NCBI RefSeq assembly: GCF_900107685.1
Contig: NZ_FNRQ01000005.1
Coordinates: 124,001-188,000, forward strand
Length of the DNA: 64,000 bases
DNA from: Paraburkholderia sartisoli
GTDB taxonomy: Bacteria; Pseudomonadota; Gammaproteobacteria; Burkholderiales; Burkholderiaceae
Direction: 5' to 3'
This document shows positions 10,089 to 17,982 of the stretch, one piece after another; the first letter of the stretch is position 1, and each line of letters begins with the position of its first letter. Position numbers and translations under genes: made by a program. The notes below the pieces were generated by a model that saw nothing but the letters and a program-made list of their open reading frames with translations, was not told the origin of the DNA and did not search any database.

Positions 10089-10151
10089 GAAAAAAAGCCC
10101 GCTCACTGGGAGCGGGCTGAATCCATATCAGGAGGAGACATGGAGGAGACA
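10089..10151 (-). ncRNA. Candidate small RNA with two anti-Shine-Dalgarno segments
   Basis: A strong sigma-70-type promoter is followed within about 60 bases by a rho-independent terminator, with no good minus-strand reading frame between. The predicted RNA begins with two near-repeats, UGUCUCCUCCA and UGUCUCCUCCU, which are complementary to the ribosome-binding sequence GGAGGAGACA. It ends in the hairpin AGCCCGCU/AGCGGGCU and a T run. Such C-rich unpaired segments are typical of small RNAs that block translation starts. I do not recognise the family. Both ends are predictions, about 62 bases in total. Confidence 0.65.
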
Positions 10152-10157
10152 GAGACG

Positions 10158-10186
10158 ACTATACACAACGGCCTGGTGCGATGCAA
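10158..10186 (-). promoter_or_regulatory. Sigma-70 promoter of the candidate small RNA
   Basis: On the minus strand the -35 box TTGCAT is separated by exactly 17 bases from the -10 box TATAGT. The expected start of transcription is near 10151. Confidence 0.7.
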
Positions 10187-10363
10187 TAACTTTTTAAGGG
10201 AAAACCCGGGGAAATGACAATTTGTCGCATATTACCTACGACGCATCGCGCAATCCCCCGTCCGCTAGCCGAATGGCCGAAATGACAGAGCAAGAAGCGG
10301 AGCGTAGGGTGAGGGGATGCTGACTACATTGGTGAACATCGAAACCGTCCTGTCGGGAACGTC

Positions 10364-11497
10364 ATGAACACCTCGAACACTCTCCGTACTGCCTGGTCCA
10401 CCGACGCAAAGCGCTGGGCCGCCGTCACCGAACGTAGCGCCGAAGCCGATGGCGCGTTTTTCTTCGCCGTCCGCACGACGGGCGTTTTCTGCCGTCCTTC
10501 GTGTGCGTCGCGGCCGCCACGCCGCGAAAACGTCGAATTTTTCGACACGGCGGATGACGCCCGCGCCGCCGGCTATCGCGACTGCAAGCGCTGCCAGCCT
10601 AGCCGCCTGCCGCGCGACATCGAGATCGTGAACCGCGCGTGCGCGGCGCTCGACGCCGATCCGCAGCAGCGCGTCACGCTCGCGCAGCTGGGCGACGCCG
10701 TGCATGTCAGCCCGTTTCACCTGCAGCGCCTCTTCAAGCGCGTCATGGGCGTGTCGCCGCGCGAGTACCAGGCGGCGCAACGCGGCGCCGCGCTGCGCGA
10801 CGCGCTGCGGCGGGGCGACGACGTCACGCGGGCCACGGTCGACGCCGGCTTCGGCTCGCCGTCGCGCATGTACGACACCGCGCCCACCGAGCTCGGCATG
10901 GCGCCTTCGGCGTATCGTCGCAAGGGGGCGGGGCTCGTCGTGCGCTACGCCAGTGCGCCGACGTCGCTCGGCTTCGTGCTGGTGGCCGCCACGGAAAAAG
11001 GCATCTGCAAGATCGCTTTCGGCGACGATGTGGCGCCGCTCGTCGACGAACTGCGCGCCGAATTCGCCAATGCCGAACTCCGCGAGGAAGCCGGCCCGCT
11101 GATGCCGTTCATCGCGCAGATCGATGCGTATCTGCGCGGCAGCCAGCAGGCGGTCGATCTGCCGCTCGATATTGCAGCGACCGCGTTCAGGTTGAGGGTC
11201 TGGGACGCGCTGCGCCGCATTCCATACGGCGAGACGCGCAGCTATTCGGACATCGCCGAAGCGGTTGGCTCGCCACGCGCGGTGCGCGCCGTGGCCAGCG
11301 CCTGCGCGACCAACCCGGTGGCGCTCGCGATTCCCTGCCATCGGGTCGTGCAGAAGGGCGGCGCGCTCGCCGGCTATCGCTGGGGCCTGCCACGCAAGGC
11401 GGCGCTGCTGGAAGCCGAAGCGCGCCACGCAGGCGCGGAGATCGCCGGTGGCTCGTCCGCGCCGGCCAAAACCCACGATCTGGATCACGCCGCTTGA
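10364..11497 (+). CDS. ada: Ada: adaptive-response regulator and O6-methylguanine-DNA methyltransferase
   Basis: Bifunctional alkylation sensor and repair protein, 377 residues. The N-terminal zinc domain has cysteines C43, C47, C74 and C77 (GVFCRPSC, DCKRCQ), matching C38, C42, C69 and C72 of E. coli Ada; the first cysteine accepts methyl from phosphotriesters and activates the protein. An AraC-type DNA-binding domain follows (about residues 90-190, SPFHLQRLFKRVMGVSPREY). The C-terminal methyltransferase has the active-site cysteine C325 in AIPCHRVV. It is the first gene of a two-gene operon with alkA. Confidence 0.95.
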   Translation: MNTSNTLRTAWSTDAKRWAAVTERSAEADGAFFFAVRTTGVFCRPSCASRPPRRENVEFFDTADDARAAGYRDCKRCQPSRLPRDIEIVNRACAALDADPQQRVTLAQLGDAVHVSPFHLQRLFKRVMGVSPREYQAAQRGAALRDALRRGDDVTRATVDAGFGSPSRMYDTAPTELGMAPSAYRRKGAGLVVRYASAPTSLGFVLVAATEKGICKIAFGDDVAPLVDELRAEFANAELREEAGPLMPFIAQIDAYLRGSQQAVDLPLDIAATAFRLRVWDALRRIPYGETRSYSDIAEAVGSPRAVRAVASACATNPVALAIPCHRVVQKGGALAGYRWGLPRKAALLEAEARHAGAEIAGGSSAPAKTHDLDHAA

Positions 11498-12420
11498 GCC
11501 CATCCGCCTCGCTTGCCGCTGTCACGCTTGAGCTGCCGTTCAAGCCACCCTTCGACTGGCCGCGCGTCCTGCGCTTTTTCGCGGGGCGCGCGACGCCAGG
11601 CGTCGAAGCAGTCGAAGACGGCGCGTACCGGCGCGCCATCGAATGGGCCGGCGACAGCGGCACGCTCACCGTCCGTCTTCATCCGAAGAAACGTTGCATC
11701 GTCGCGAGCCTCGAAGGCGCCGTCGGGCAGCACGCGGGCGCGCTCGCGGCGCCGATCGCACGCATGTTCGACCTGCACGCCGATCCGGCCGCGATCCGCG
11801 CGCATTTCGCCGACGACCCGTGGCTCGCGCCGCTCGTCGACGCGTCGCCCGGCCTGCGCGTGCCCGGCGCGTGGTCCGGTTTCGAGCTGGTCGTGCGGGC
11901 CATTGTCGGGCAGCAGGTCAGCGTGAAAGCGGCCACCACGATCATCGGCCGGCTCGTGCAGCGCGCCGGCCTGCGCATCGAAGGTCACGCGCACGAAGGC
12001 ACCGCGTGGCGCTTTCCGACGCCGGCGGCACTTGCCGCCGTCGATCTCGCGCAGATCGGCATGCCCGGCAAGCGCATCGCCGCATTGCAGGGCTTTGCCC
12101 AGGCCGTGGCGTCGGGCACCGTGCCGGTCGAAGGCGCCGGGATCGACGATCCCGATACGATGCGCGCGGCGCTGCTCGCGTTACCGGGAATCGGGCCGTG
12201 GACAGTCGAATACGTCGCGATGCGCGCGTGGCGCGACGCCGACGCGTGGCCGGCGCTCGATCTGGTGCTGATGCAGGCAATCGCCGCGCGCGACCCGGCG
12301 CTCGTGCGTCCTGCGCAGCAACACGCGCGCACCGAAGCCTGGCGCCCGTGGCGCGCATACGCGGCGATGCATCTGTGGAACGAAGTCGCCGACCGCGCGC
12401 AGGGCGCTCGCGGAGGCTAG
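11494..12420 (+). CDS. alkA: DNA-3-methyladenine glycosylase II
   Basis: Base-excision glycosylase that removes alkylated purines, about 308 residues with the chosen start (E. coli AlkA has 282). The N-terminal AlkA_N domain (ELPFKPPFDWPRVLRFFAGR) is followed by the helix-hairpin-helix GPD domain, with LPGIGPWTVEYVAMRAW and the catalytic aspartate in WPALDLVL. There is no ATG near the start of homology. The only in-frame candidate is TTG at 11494, which overlaps the ada stop as TTGA, so translation is probably coupled to ada. The open frame extends far upstream inside ada, but that part is a shadow. Confidence 0.9.
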   Translation: MSPSASLAAVTLELPFKPPFDWPRVLRFFAGRATPGVEAVEDGAYRRAIEWAGDSGTLTVRLHPKKRCIVASLEGAVGQHAGALAAPIARMFDLHADPAAIRAHFADDPWLAPLVDASPGLRVPGAWSGFELVVRAIVGQQVSVKAATTIIGRLVQRAGLRIEGHAHEGTAWRFPTPAALAAVDLAQIGMPGKRIAALQGFAQAVASGTVPVEGAGIDDPDTMRAALLALPGIGPWTVEYVAMRAWRDADAWPALDLVLMQAIAARDPALVRPAQQHARTEAWRPWRAYAAMHLWNEVADRAQGARGG

Positions 12421-12662
12421 GGTTCATGCAGCGCCCGGGCGGCGTTAAACGCCCGGGGAACAGCGCGCACGAGCGTTGAAGCAGACCGGGCAGCAGGGCG
12501 GCAACGCAAAAAAATGCAGTGCCAGGGAAGTCCCGAACACGCTCGAAGCACCGCCAGAGTGGCCTCAAGCAGCCGTCGTGGCGAGATGTTAAAGTGCCCG
12601 CTACTGAAAATTCCGCTGATCGTTGCCGGTAGCCACGCACCGGCAGCGCACGACCTGCATCA

Positions 12663-14276
12663 ATGCCCAACACGACTCCCATCCGCACGACCGACGCTCT
12701 TTCGCACCGCCTGTCCGTGCTGACCTCCGGCCCGCAGCGCGACGCGCTGACGACCGGTCTGCGCGGCATCGAAAAAGAAAGCCTGCGCGTGACGCAGGAC
12801 GGTCGTCTCGCGATGACGCCACACCCACGCGCGCTGGGCTCGGCGCTCACGCACCCGTCGCTGACCACCGATTATTCAGAAGCGCTGATCGAACTGATCA
12901 CGCCGGCCGAGAAAGACGTCAGCGTCACGCTCGAAAAGCTCGATGAGCTACATCGCTTCGTCTACGCCGAACTCGGCGACGAGATCCTGTGGAACAACTC
13001 GATGCCAGGCGTGCTGCCCGCCGACGATGAAATCCCGATCGCGGACTACGGCACGTCGAATATCGGCAAGCTAAAGTACGTGTATCGCGTCGGCCTCGCG
13101 TTGCGCTATGGCCGCACGATGCAGTGCATCGCGGGCATCCACTACAACTATTCGCTGAACGAAGAAGTGTGGCGGCTGCTGCGCGCCGACCAGCAGTCGA
13201 CGGCAAACGCGGTCGACTTCCAGTCGGAGCGTTATCTCGCGCTGATCCGCAATTTCCGCCGCACGAACTGGCTGCTGATGTATCTGTTCGGCGCTTCGCC
13301 GGCGCTCGACCGGCGCTTTTTGCGCGAGCGCGCACACACGCTCGACACCTTCGACGCCGACACGCTGTACCGCCCGTACGCGACGAGCCTGCGAATGAGC
13401 GATCTCGGCTACTCGAACACGACGGCGCAGGCCGCGCTGCACGCCGACTACGACACGCTGCCCGGCTATCTCGACGCGCTCGCGAAGGCGGTCAGCCAGC
13501 CGTATCCGCCGTACGAGGCGATCGGTACGCAGCGCGACGGCGAGTGGGTGCAGATCAACACGAACGTCCTGCAGATCGAAAACGAGTTTTACTCGACGAT
13601 CCGTCCGAAGCGCGTCACGTATCCCGGCGAGCGTCCGTTGCACGCGCTGGCCGCACGCGGCGTGCAATACGTCGAAGTGCGCTGCATGGATATCGATCCG
13701 TTCGAGCCGGTCGGCATTTCGCTTGAAACCGCGCGCTTTCTCGACGCCTACCTGCTCGTCTGCGCGCTCGACGACAGCGCCGCGCTGCCGCCCGACGCCT
13801 ACGCGGAAGCAAACCGGAACTTTGGCCGCGTCACGATGGAAGGGCGCAAGCCAGCGCTCGAACTGACGCGCGATGGCAAGACCGTTCGGATGCTCGACTG
13901 GGCGAATGAGCTGTTCGGCAAGATCGATGCAGCAGCAGCAGCGCTGGACGCAATTCGTGGCGGCGACGCGCACGCGCGTGCGGTCGCCGCGCAACGCGCG
14001 AAGCTTGCCGACGTATCGCTCACGCCGTCGGCACGCGTGCTGCAAACCATGCGCGACCAGAAACAGAGCTTCCTGCAATTCGGTCTCGCGCAAGGCATCG
14101 CGCATGCGGCGGCTTTCAGGGCGCGTCCGCTGCCCGCCGCCGAGGCCCAGGCGTTCGCCACGCTGGCCGCGAAATCGCTGGAAGAACAGACCAAGCTCGA
14201 ACGCGAAGAAGTCGGCTCGTTCGACGCCTTCGTGGCCGCCTATCGCGCGTACACACTGAACCGCTTCAGCGTGTGA
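12663..14276 (+). CDS. gshA: Glutamate-cysteine ligase, gamma-proteobacterial type
   Basis: Catalyses ATP-dependent joining of glutamate and cysteine, the first step of glutathione synthesis. The 537-residue protein is close in size to E. coli GshA (518 residues) and has the family start LRGIEKESLRV, then TDYSEALIELITP, IAGIHYNYS, and YVEVRCMDIDPFEP in the active-site half. The 242 bases between alkA and this gene hold one CCCGGGCG/CGCCCGGG inverted repeat and no gene. The window also contains ybdK, whose product belongs to a different ligase family. Confidence 0.93.
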   Translation: MPNTTPIRTTDALSHRLSVLTSGPQRDALTTGLRGIEKESLRVTQDGRLAMTPHPRALGSALTHPSLTTDYSEALIELITPAEKDVSVTLEKLDELHRFVYAELGDEILWNNSMPGVLPADDEIPIADYGTSNIGKLKYVYRVGLALRYGRTMQCIAGIHYNYSLNEEVWRLLRADQQSTANAVDFQSERYLALIRNFRRTNWLLMYLFGASPALDRRFLRERAHTLDTFDADTLYRPYATSLRMSDLGYSNTTAQAALHADYDTLPGYLDALAKAVSQPYPPYEAIGTQRDGEWVQINTNVLQIENEFYSTIRPKRVTYPGERPLHALAARGVQYVEVRCMDIDPFEPVGISLETARFLDAYLLVCALDDSAALPPDAYAEANRNFGRVTMEGRKPALELTRDGKTVRMLDWANELFGKIDAAAAALDAIRGGDAHARAVAAQRAKLADVSLTPSARVLQTMRDQKQSFLQFGLAQGIAHAAAFRARPLPAAEAQAFATLAAKSLEEQTKLEREEVGSFDAFVAAYRAYTLNRFSV

Positions 14277-14277
14277 T

Positions 14278-14298
14278 TGCAGCGCGCAGCGCGCTGCA
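14278..14298 (+). other. Stem-loop after gshA
   Basis: TGCAGCGCG pairs perfectly with CGCGCTGCA around a CAG loop, starting 2 bases after the gshA stop. There is no T run, so it may protect the 3' end of the message rather than terminate it. Confidence 0.45.
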
Positions 14299-14408
14299 TG
14301 AAACGACCTCGAGCGCCGCCGGTCCAACTTTCATGACGTGACGTGAGGCGGCGCGCGGCTTGAGGGGGTCGCCATCCCGCACGGCTCAACCGACGGAGGT
14401 GGATCGCC

Positions 14409-14909
14409 ATGAAGAAAGCTCTGCTGGCTGTCCTTTGCGCGCTCGCCGCGGGCTGCTCGAGCAGCGGTCAGGTCGATCCCGACACGATGCAGATCGCAAC
14501 CGCGCCGCTCACCTGTGCGAACAAAACCGAGTGCGATATATGGTGGACGCGGGCGCGGACGTGGGTTACGCAGGTGTCGACTTACGCGCTGGAATCGGCC
14601 AGCGATACGCTGATCCAGACCGCCGGCCCGGATGGCGGCAAACGCGCGCTCGCCTACGAGATCACGAAGACGGAAAACAAGGACGGCACCGCGACGATCG
14701 GCTTCGCCGCGCATTGCGACAGCGCGATGGGTTGCCAGCCGAACCCGTGGAAAGCCGGCGCCGATTTCAAGCGTTTCGTGCGCGGCAGCGCGGCAAGCGC
14801 GAGCCCGGCCGGACAGCAACCCGCCTCGGCGCCCGCCGCCACGATGCAGCTTGAAACCGGCCCCGTCCAGACCACGCATGCGCCAGCGGGCGGGCTCGTG
14901 ACGCAGTGA
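14409..14909 (+). CDS. Putative lipoprotein, unknown function
   Basis: A 166-residue protein with a lipoprotein signal: MKKALLAVLCA followed by the lipobox LAAGC, so the mature protein begins at C18 and is anchored in a membrane. Serine follows the cysteine, which suggests the outer membrane. The mature region has four more cysteines (LTCANKTECDIW, AAHCDSAMGCQ) that could form two disulfides, and an alanine- and proline-rich C-terminus with no clear fold. A GGAGGTGG site precedes the ATG. It stands alone and converges on the exporter gene. I do not recognise a function. Confidence 0.75.
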   Translation: MKKALLAVLCALAAGCSSSGQVDPDTMQIATAPLTCANKTECDIWWTRARTWVTQVSTYALESASDTLIQTAGPDGGKRALAYEITKTENKDGTATIGFAAHCDSAMGCQPNPWKAGADFKRFVRGSAASASPAGQQPASAPAATMQLETGPVQTTHAPAGGLVTQ

Positions 14910-14936
14910 GCCGGGTGCCGCAAGCAATATCGTCAG

Positions 14937-16517
14937 TCAGTGTCCCATCGACGCCGACGCGCCTTTCCTTGGCTTCGTGATCCACACGAGACCCGCGAGC
15001 ACCACAAACCCGACGCACGAGATCCGGAAGAAGTCGTTGGTCGCCATCATGTAGCCCTGCTGCGTGACGATCTGGTTGATTTGCGCCGTGATGCTCTGGC
15101 CGGCGATGCCGAGGCTCGACAGCGCATTGCTATACGCCGTCGTATTCGCCGAATACGCGTTGACCGATTCCGACAGCACCGCGTGGTGATAGATCGCGTC
15201 GTTTTCCCAGTACGTCGTGCTGACCGCAGTGCCGATCGCACCCGAAAGCGTCCGGAAGAAGTTCGACAGGCCCGACGCGCTCGCGAGACGCTCGTCCGAC
15301 ACGCTCGAGAGCGTGATCGTCGTCATCGGCACGAAGAAGCACGCGACGCCGATGCCCTGCACGAGGCGCGGCCAGATCACGTGGCTGAACGGCACGTCGA
15401 GCGTGAAGGTCGAGTTCCACAGCGACACGAACGCGAACACGCAAAACGCGAAGCTCGCCACCATCCGCAGATCGAGCCGGTGCATGTTGCGCCCGATGAG
15501 CGGCGACAGCACCAGCGCGAGCAGGCCGACGGGCGCCGTCGCGAGGCCGGCAAGGCCTGCCGTGTAACCCATCACCGTCTGCAGCCAGAGCGGAAAGATC
15601 ACGACCGAGCCGAAGAACGCCATGAAGCCGAACGAGATGATCAGCACGCCCAGTGCGAAGTTGCGGTCCTTGAAGAGCGACAGATCGATGACAGGCTCCT
15701 TCTCCGTCATCTCCCACACGAGCATGAACGCGATCGACACCACCGCGATGATCCCGAGCGTGACGATGAAGTTCGAGTTGAACCAGTCGCGATCCTTGCC
15801 GAGGTCGAGCACCATCTGCAAACACGACACGCCGATCACGAGCAGCGTGAGCCCGACGGCGTCGATGCGCTGCCGCGTGGTCTTCGTCTCGCGGCCGCGC
15901 AGCAGGAAGAACGCGCACACCGCCGAGAAGAGCCCGATCGGCACGTTGATGTAGAAGATCCACGGCCACGTGTAGTTGTCGGTGATCCAGCCGCCCATCA
16001 CCGGGCCGAAGATCGGCGCGACGATCACGGTCATCGCCCACAGGCCCAGTGCGAGACCGCGCTTTTCCGGCGGATACGAGCGCATCAGGATGGTCTGCGA
16101 CAGCGGCACCATCGGACCGGACACGAGCCCCTGGACCAGCCGGAACGCGTTCAGCGATTCGAAATTGTGCGCGAGGCCGCACATCGCCGAGGCAATCGTG
16201 AACAGCAGCACGGAGAGCGTGAAAAGACGCACCTCGCCGACGCGCCGCGCGAGCCAGCCCGTCAGCGGCACCGCAATCGCCGACGCCACCGAATACGACG
16301 AAATCACCCATGTGCCTTCGCTCGTCGCCACACCGAGGCTGCCGGAAATGGTGGGCACCGCGACGTTGGCGATCGAGGTATCGAGCACTTCCATGAACGT
16401 GCCCAGCGCGAGGCCGAGCGTCAGCAAGGCGAGCATGCCGCCCGCGAGCGGCGCGGGCTGGGCGGGTTGTGCCGGTTGAGCCGGTCCGTCGGCAGTGGTC
16501 GTAGCGGAAACTGACAT
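14937..16517 (-). CDS. DHA2-family multidrug exporter (EmrB/QacA type)
   Basis: Proton-driven major facilitator exporter with about 14 predicted membrane segments, 526 residues from the ATG at 16517. Family motifs include EVLDTSIANVAVPTI in the first segment region (motif D1), WVISSYSVASAI and the motif-C-like stretch near GPVMGGWITDNYTWPWIF. The longer frame from 16559 lacks a ribosome-binding site, so I prefer the internal ATG after GGGATTGGGACC. The marR gene lies upstream on the same strand. The EmrA-like membrane fusion protein that usually works with EmrB is absent here. Confidence 0.88.
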   Translation of the reverse strand: MSVSATTTADGPAQPAQPAQPAPLAGGMLALLTLGLALGTFMEVLDTSIANVAVPTISGSLGVATSEGTWVISSYSVASAIAVPLTGWLARRVGEVRLFTLSVLLFTIASAMCGLAHNFESLNAFRLVQGLVSGPMVPLSQTILMRSYPPEKRGLALGLWAMTVIVAPIFGPVMGGWITDNYTWPWIFYINVPIGLFSAVCAFFLLRGRETKTTRQRIDAVGLTLLVIGVSCLQMVLDLGKDRDWFNSNFIVTLGIIAVVSIAFMLVWEMTEKEPVIDLSLFKDRNFALGVLIISFGFMAFFGSVVIFPLWLQTVMGYTAGLAGLATAPVGLLALVLSPLIGRNMHRLDLRMVASFAFCVFAFVSLWNSTFTLDVPFSHVIWPRLVQGIGVACFFVPMTTITLSSVSDERLASASGLSNFFRTLSGAIGTAVSTTYWENDAIYHHAVLSESVNAYSANTTAYSNALSSLGIAGQSITAQINQIVTQQGYMMATNDFFRISCVGFVVLAGLVWITKPRKGASASMGH

Positions 16518-16668
16518 GGTCCCAATCCCTTTGTCCGCGGAAAAAGCTTGTCGCGGCATGCTTATGAAGACGCCCAGACTGCATGTGGAGCGCTTCTTGC
16601 ATGCCTGGACACTCTCTGCCCAGACAGCTAAATGCCTGAAAAAACAGGCGCATCAAGGCGCCTTCTCT

Positions 16669-17130
16669 TTATTCGTCCACCACCGGGCCGTTCTGGATGA
16701 AGCGCTCGAGCAGGCCGACCAGCGTCGCCACCTCGCTCTCCGAAAAGCCCCGCAACTGCTCTTTCAGCACGGCCGATCCGATTTCCGGCAGCACGCGCGC
16801 CGCTTTCCTGCCCTCGGACGTCAACTCCAGCTCGACCATCCGGCGGTCCGCATCGCTGCGGCTGCGCGCGATGAAACCCTTCTTTTCGAGCCGGTCCAGC
16901 ATGCGTGTCATCGAACCGCTGTCATAGGACATCGCCCGTGACAGCTCGTACGGCGTATGCGCCCGCCCGCACGACAGCAGCAGGATCACGCCGATCTGCG
17001 ACGACGTGAGCCCAAGCGGCCCGACCGCCCGGTCCATCCGCTGGGCCAGCACGTTGCGCGCTTTCGACAGGTAATAGCCAAGACTCGCTTCCAGTCGAGC
17101 CTCCTTGCTGTCGTAAGGTCCATCCATCAT
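16669..17130 (-). CDS. MarR-family repressor of the exporter
   Basis: A 153-residue winged-helix regulator. The DNA-binding core is at about residues 45-105 (LTSSQIGVILLLSCG, YELSRAMSYDSGSMTRMLDRLEKKGF), with the wing DADRRMVELELTSEG. It is upstream of the DHA2 exporter on the same strand and so probably represses the pair and is released by drug ligands, as EmrR/MarR proteins do. The operator-like sequence at 17269-17282 fits autoregulation. Ligands cannot be inferred. Confidence 0.88.
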   Translation of the reverse strand: MMDGPYDSKEARLEASLGYYLSKARNVLAQRMDRAVGPLGLTSSQIGVILLLSCGRAHTPYELSRAMSYDSGSMTRMLDRLEKKGFIARSRSDADRRMVELELTSEGRKAARVLPEIGSAVLKEQLRGFSESEVATLVGLLERFIQNGPVVDE

Positions 17131-17252
17131 TGCGGGTCGCCTGAAACGTCCATTTCACTGAAGCGGATTTTATCTGCCAGGCGGGGGGCGCAAGGCACGT
17201 TCCGCAATGGCGCGCTGCAACAAAAAACAACAGTCAATCGGACAAGGCCTGA

Positions 17253-17287
17253 AGTATGTTGAAATTTAATTGCATAGTCAATATTAT
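17253..17287. promoter_or_regulatory. Overlapping divergent promoters with a MarR-type operator
   Basis: Plus strand: TTGAAA (17259-17264), 17 bases, TATTAT (17282-17287). Minus strand: TTGACT (17281-17276), 17 bases, CATACT (17258-17253). The short palindrome ATTG-N6-CAAT at 17269-17282 lies inside both promoters, where a bound MarR dimer would block transcription both ways. Confidence 0.65.
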
Positions 17288-17384
17288 GACAGGCAATGAG
17301 TTAAGCGCGACCTGCGCCATCACGAGACCATGTTCTGACCGATTGAACCGCACCGGCATGTGCCGATGCACTGAGGATCCTGCA

Positions 17385-17741
17385 ATGCTGTACCTGAAAA
17401 ACACCCTTGGCGGCCTGAGCCGCTCCCTGACCGGTTCCGCGCTCCAGACTTTCCAGGGGCCCAACCGCTGGTGGAAGCTGGCGCTGTACGCCGTCATGTT
17501 TGTGTTGCCGGGTGGGTCGATTGCGGTGATGGTCTTTGCATGGATCGATCATCGGCGCGCCGTTCGCGATCGCGCCGTGCCCGTGCCCGCCGGCCTGCTG
17601 ACTTCGGGTTCGGATCAGGCCGGCAAGCCGGCTGCGGCCGCGCCGTCCAGCGCAACCCTCTGCCAGACGCGCTGCGATGCGCCGCCGTGCCGCGCAGCGG
17701 CCGGCAAGCAGGCACGCCAGACCTGCGATTCGCGCACCTGA
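17385..17741 (+). CDS. Small membrane protein, unknown function
   Basis: A 118-residue protein starting at the ATG at 17385, which has a GAGG site; the open frame extends upstream across the promoter and is not likely to be translated there. One long hydrophobic segment (about residues 30-52, KLALYAVMFVLPGGSIAVMV) predicts a single membrane span, followed by a basic, alanine-rich and cysteine-containing tail (five cysteines). It shares the divergent promoter with marR and the exporter, so it may be co-regulated with drug export. No function is recognised. Confidence 0.6.
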   Translation: MLYLKNTLGGLSRSLTGSALQTFQGPNRWWKLALYAVMFVLPGGSIAVMVFAWIDHRRAVRDRAVPVPAGLLTSGSDQAGKPAAAAPSSATLCQTRCDAPPCRAAAGKQARQTCDSRT

Positions 17742-17982
17742 GCACCTCGCTCCCCCGCAGCCTGGACCCGGCGCGGCACACCAGCAGTAATGCGGTGTAA
17801 CCGCGCCGAAACCGTCAGTAACACACCTGCGGCGTGCGCCGCATTACCCTTTCAGTTTTCCACGTCTTATGCAACGCGTGCGCTACCATCCTGGTGCGCC
17901 GCGCTGTCGCGCCCCGGCCAGTCATGGCGGTCGCGCGGCGCATTCCGTTGTGCGGCCGGCCGGATCGAAAGGAATTCATTGC

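Noticed and set aside
10140..10217. 25-residue plus-strand frame with a strong AGGAGG site opposite the candidate small RNA
   Set aside because: The good ribosome-binding site is the direct complement of the anti-Shine-Dalgarno repeats, and the promoter and terminator both read on the minus strand. A tiny peptide cannot be fully excluded.
14940..16514. 524-codon plus-strand open frame opposite the DHA2 exporter
   Set aside because: Its composition is almost only R, H, D, E and A, the usual antisense shadow of a membrane-protein gene.
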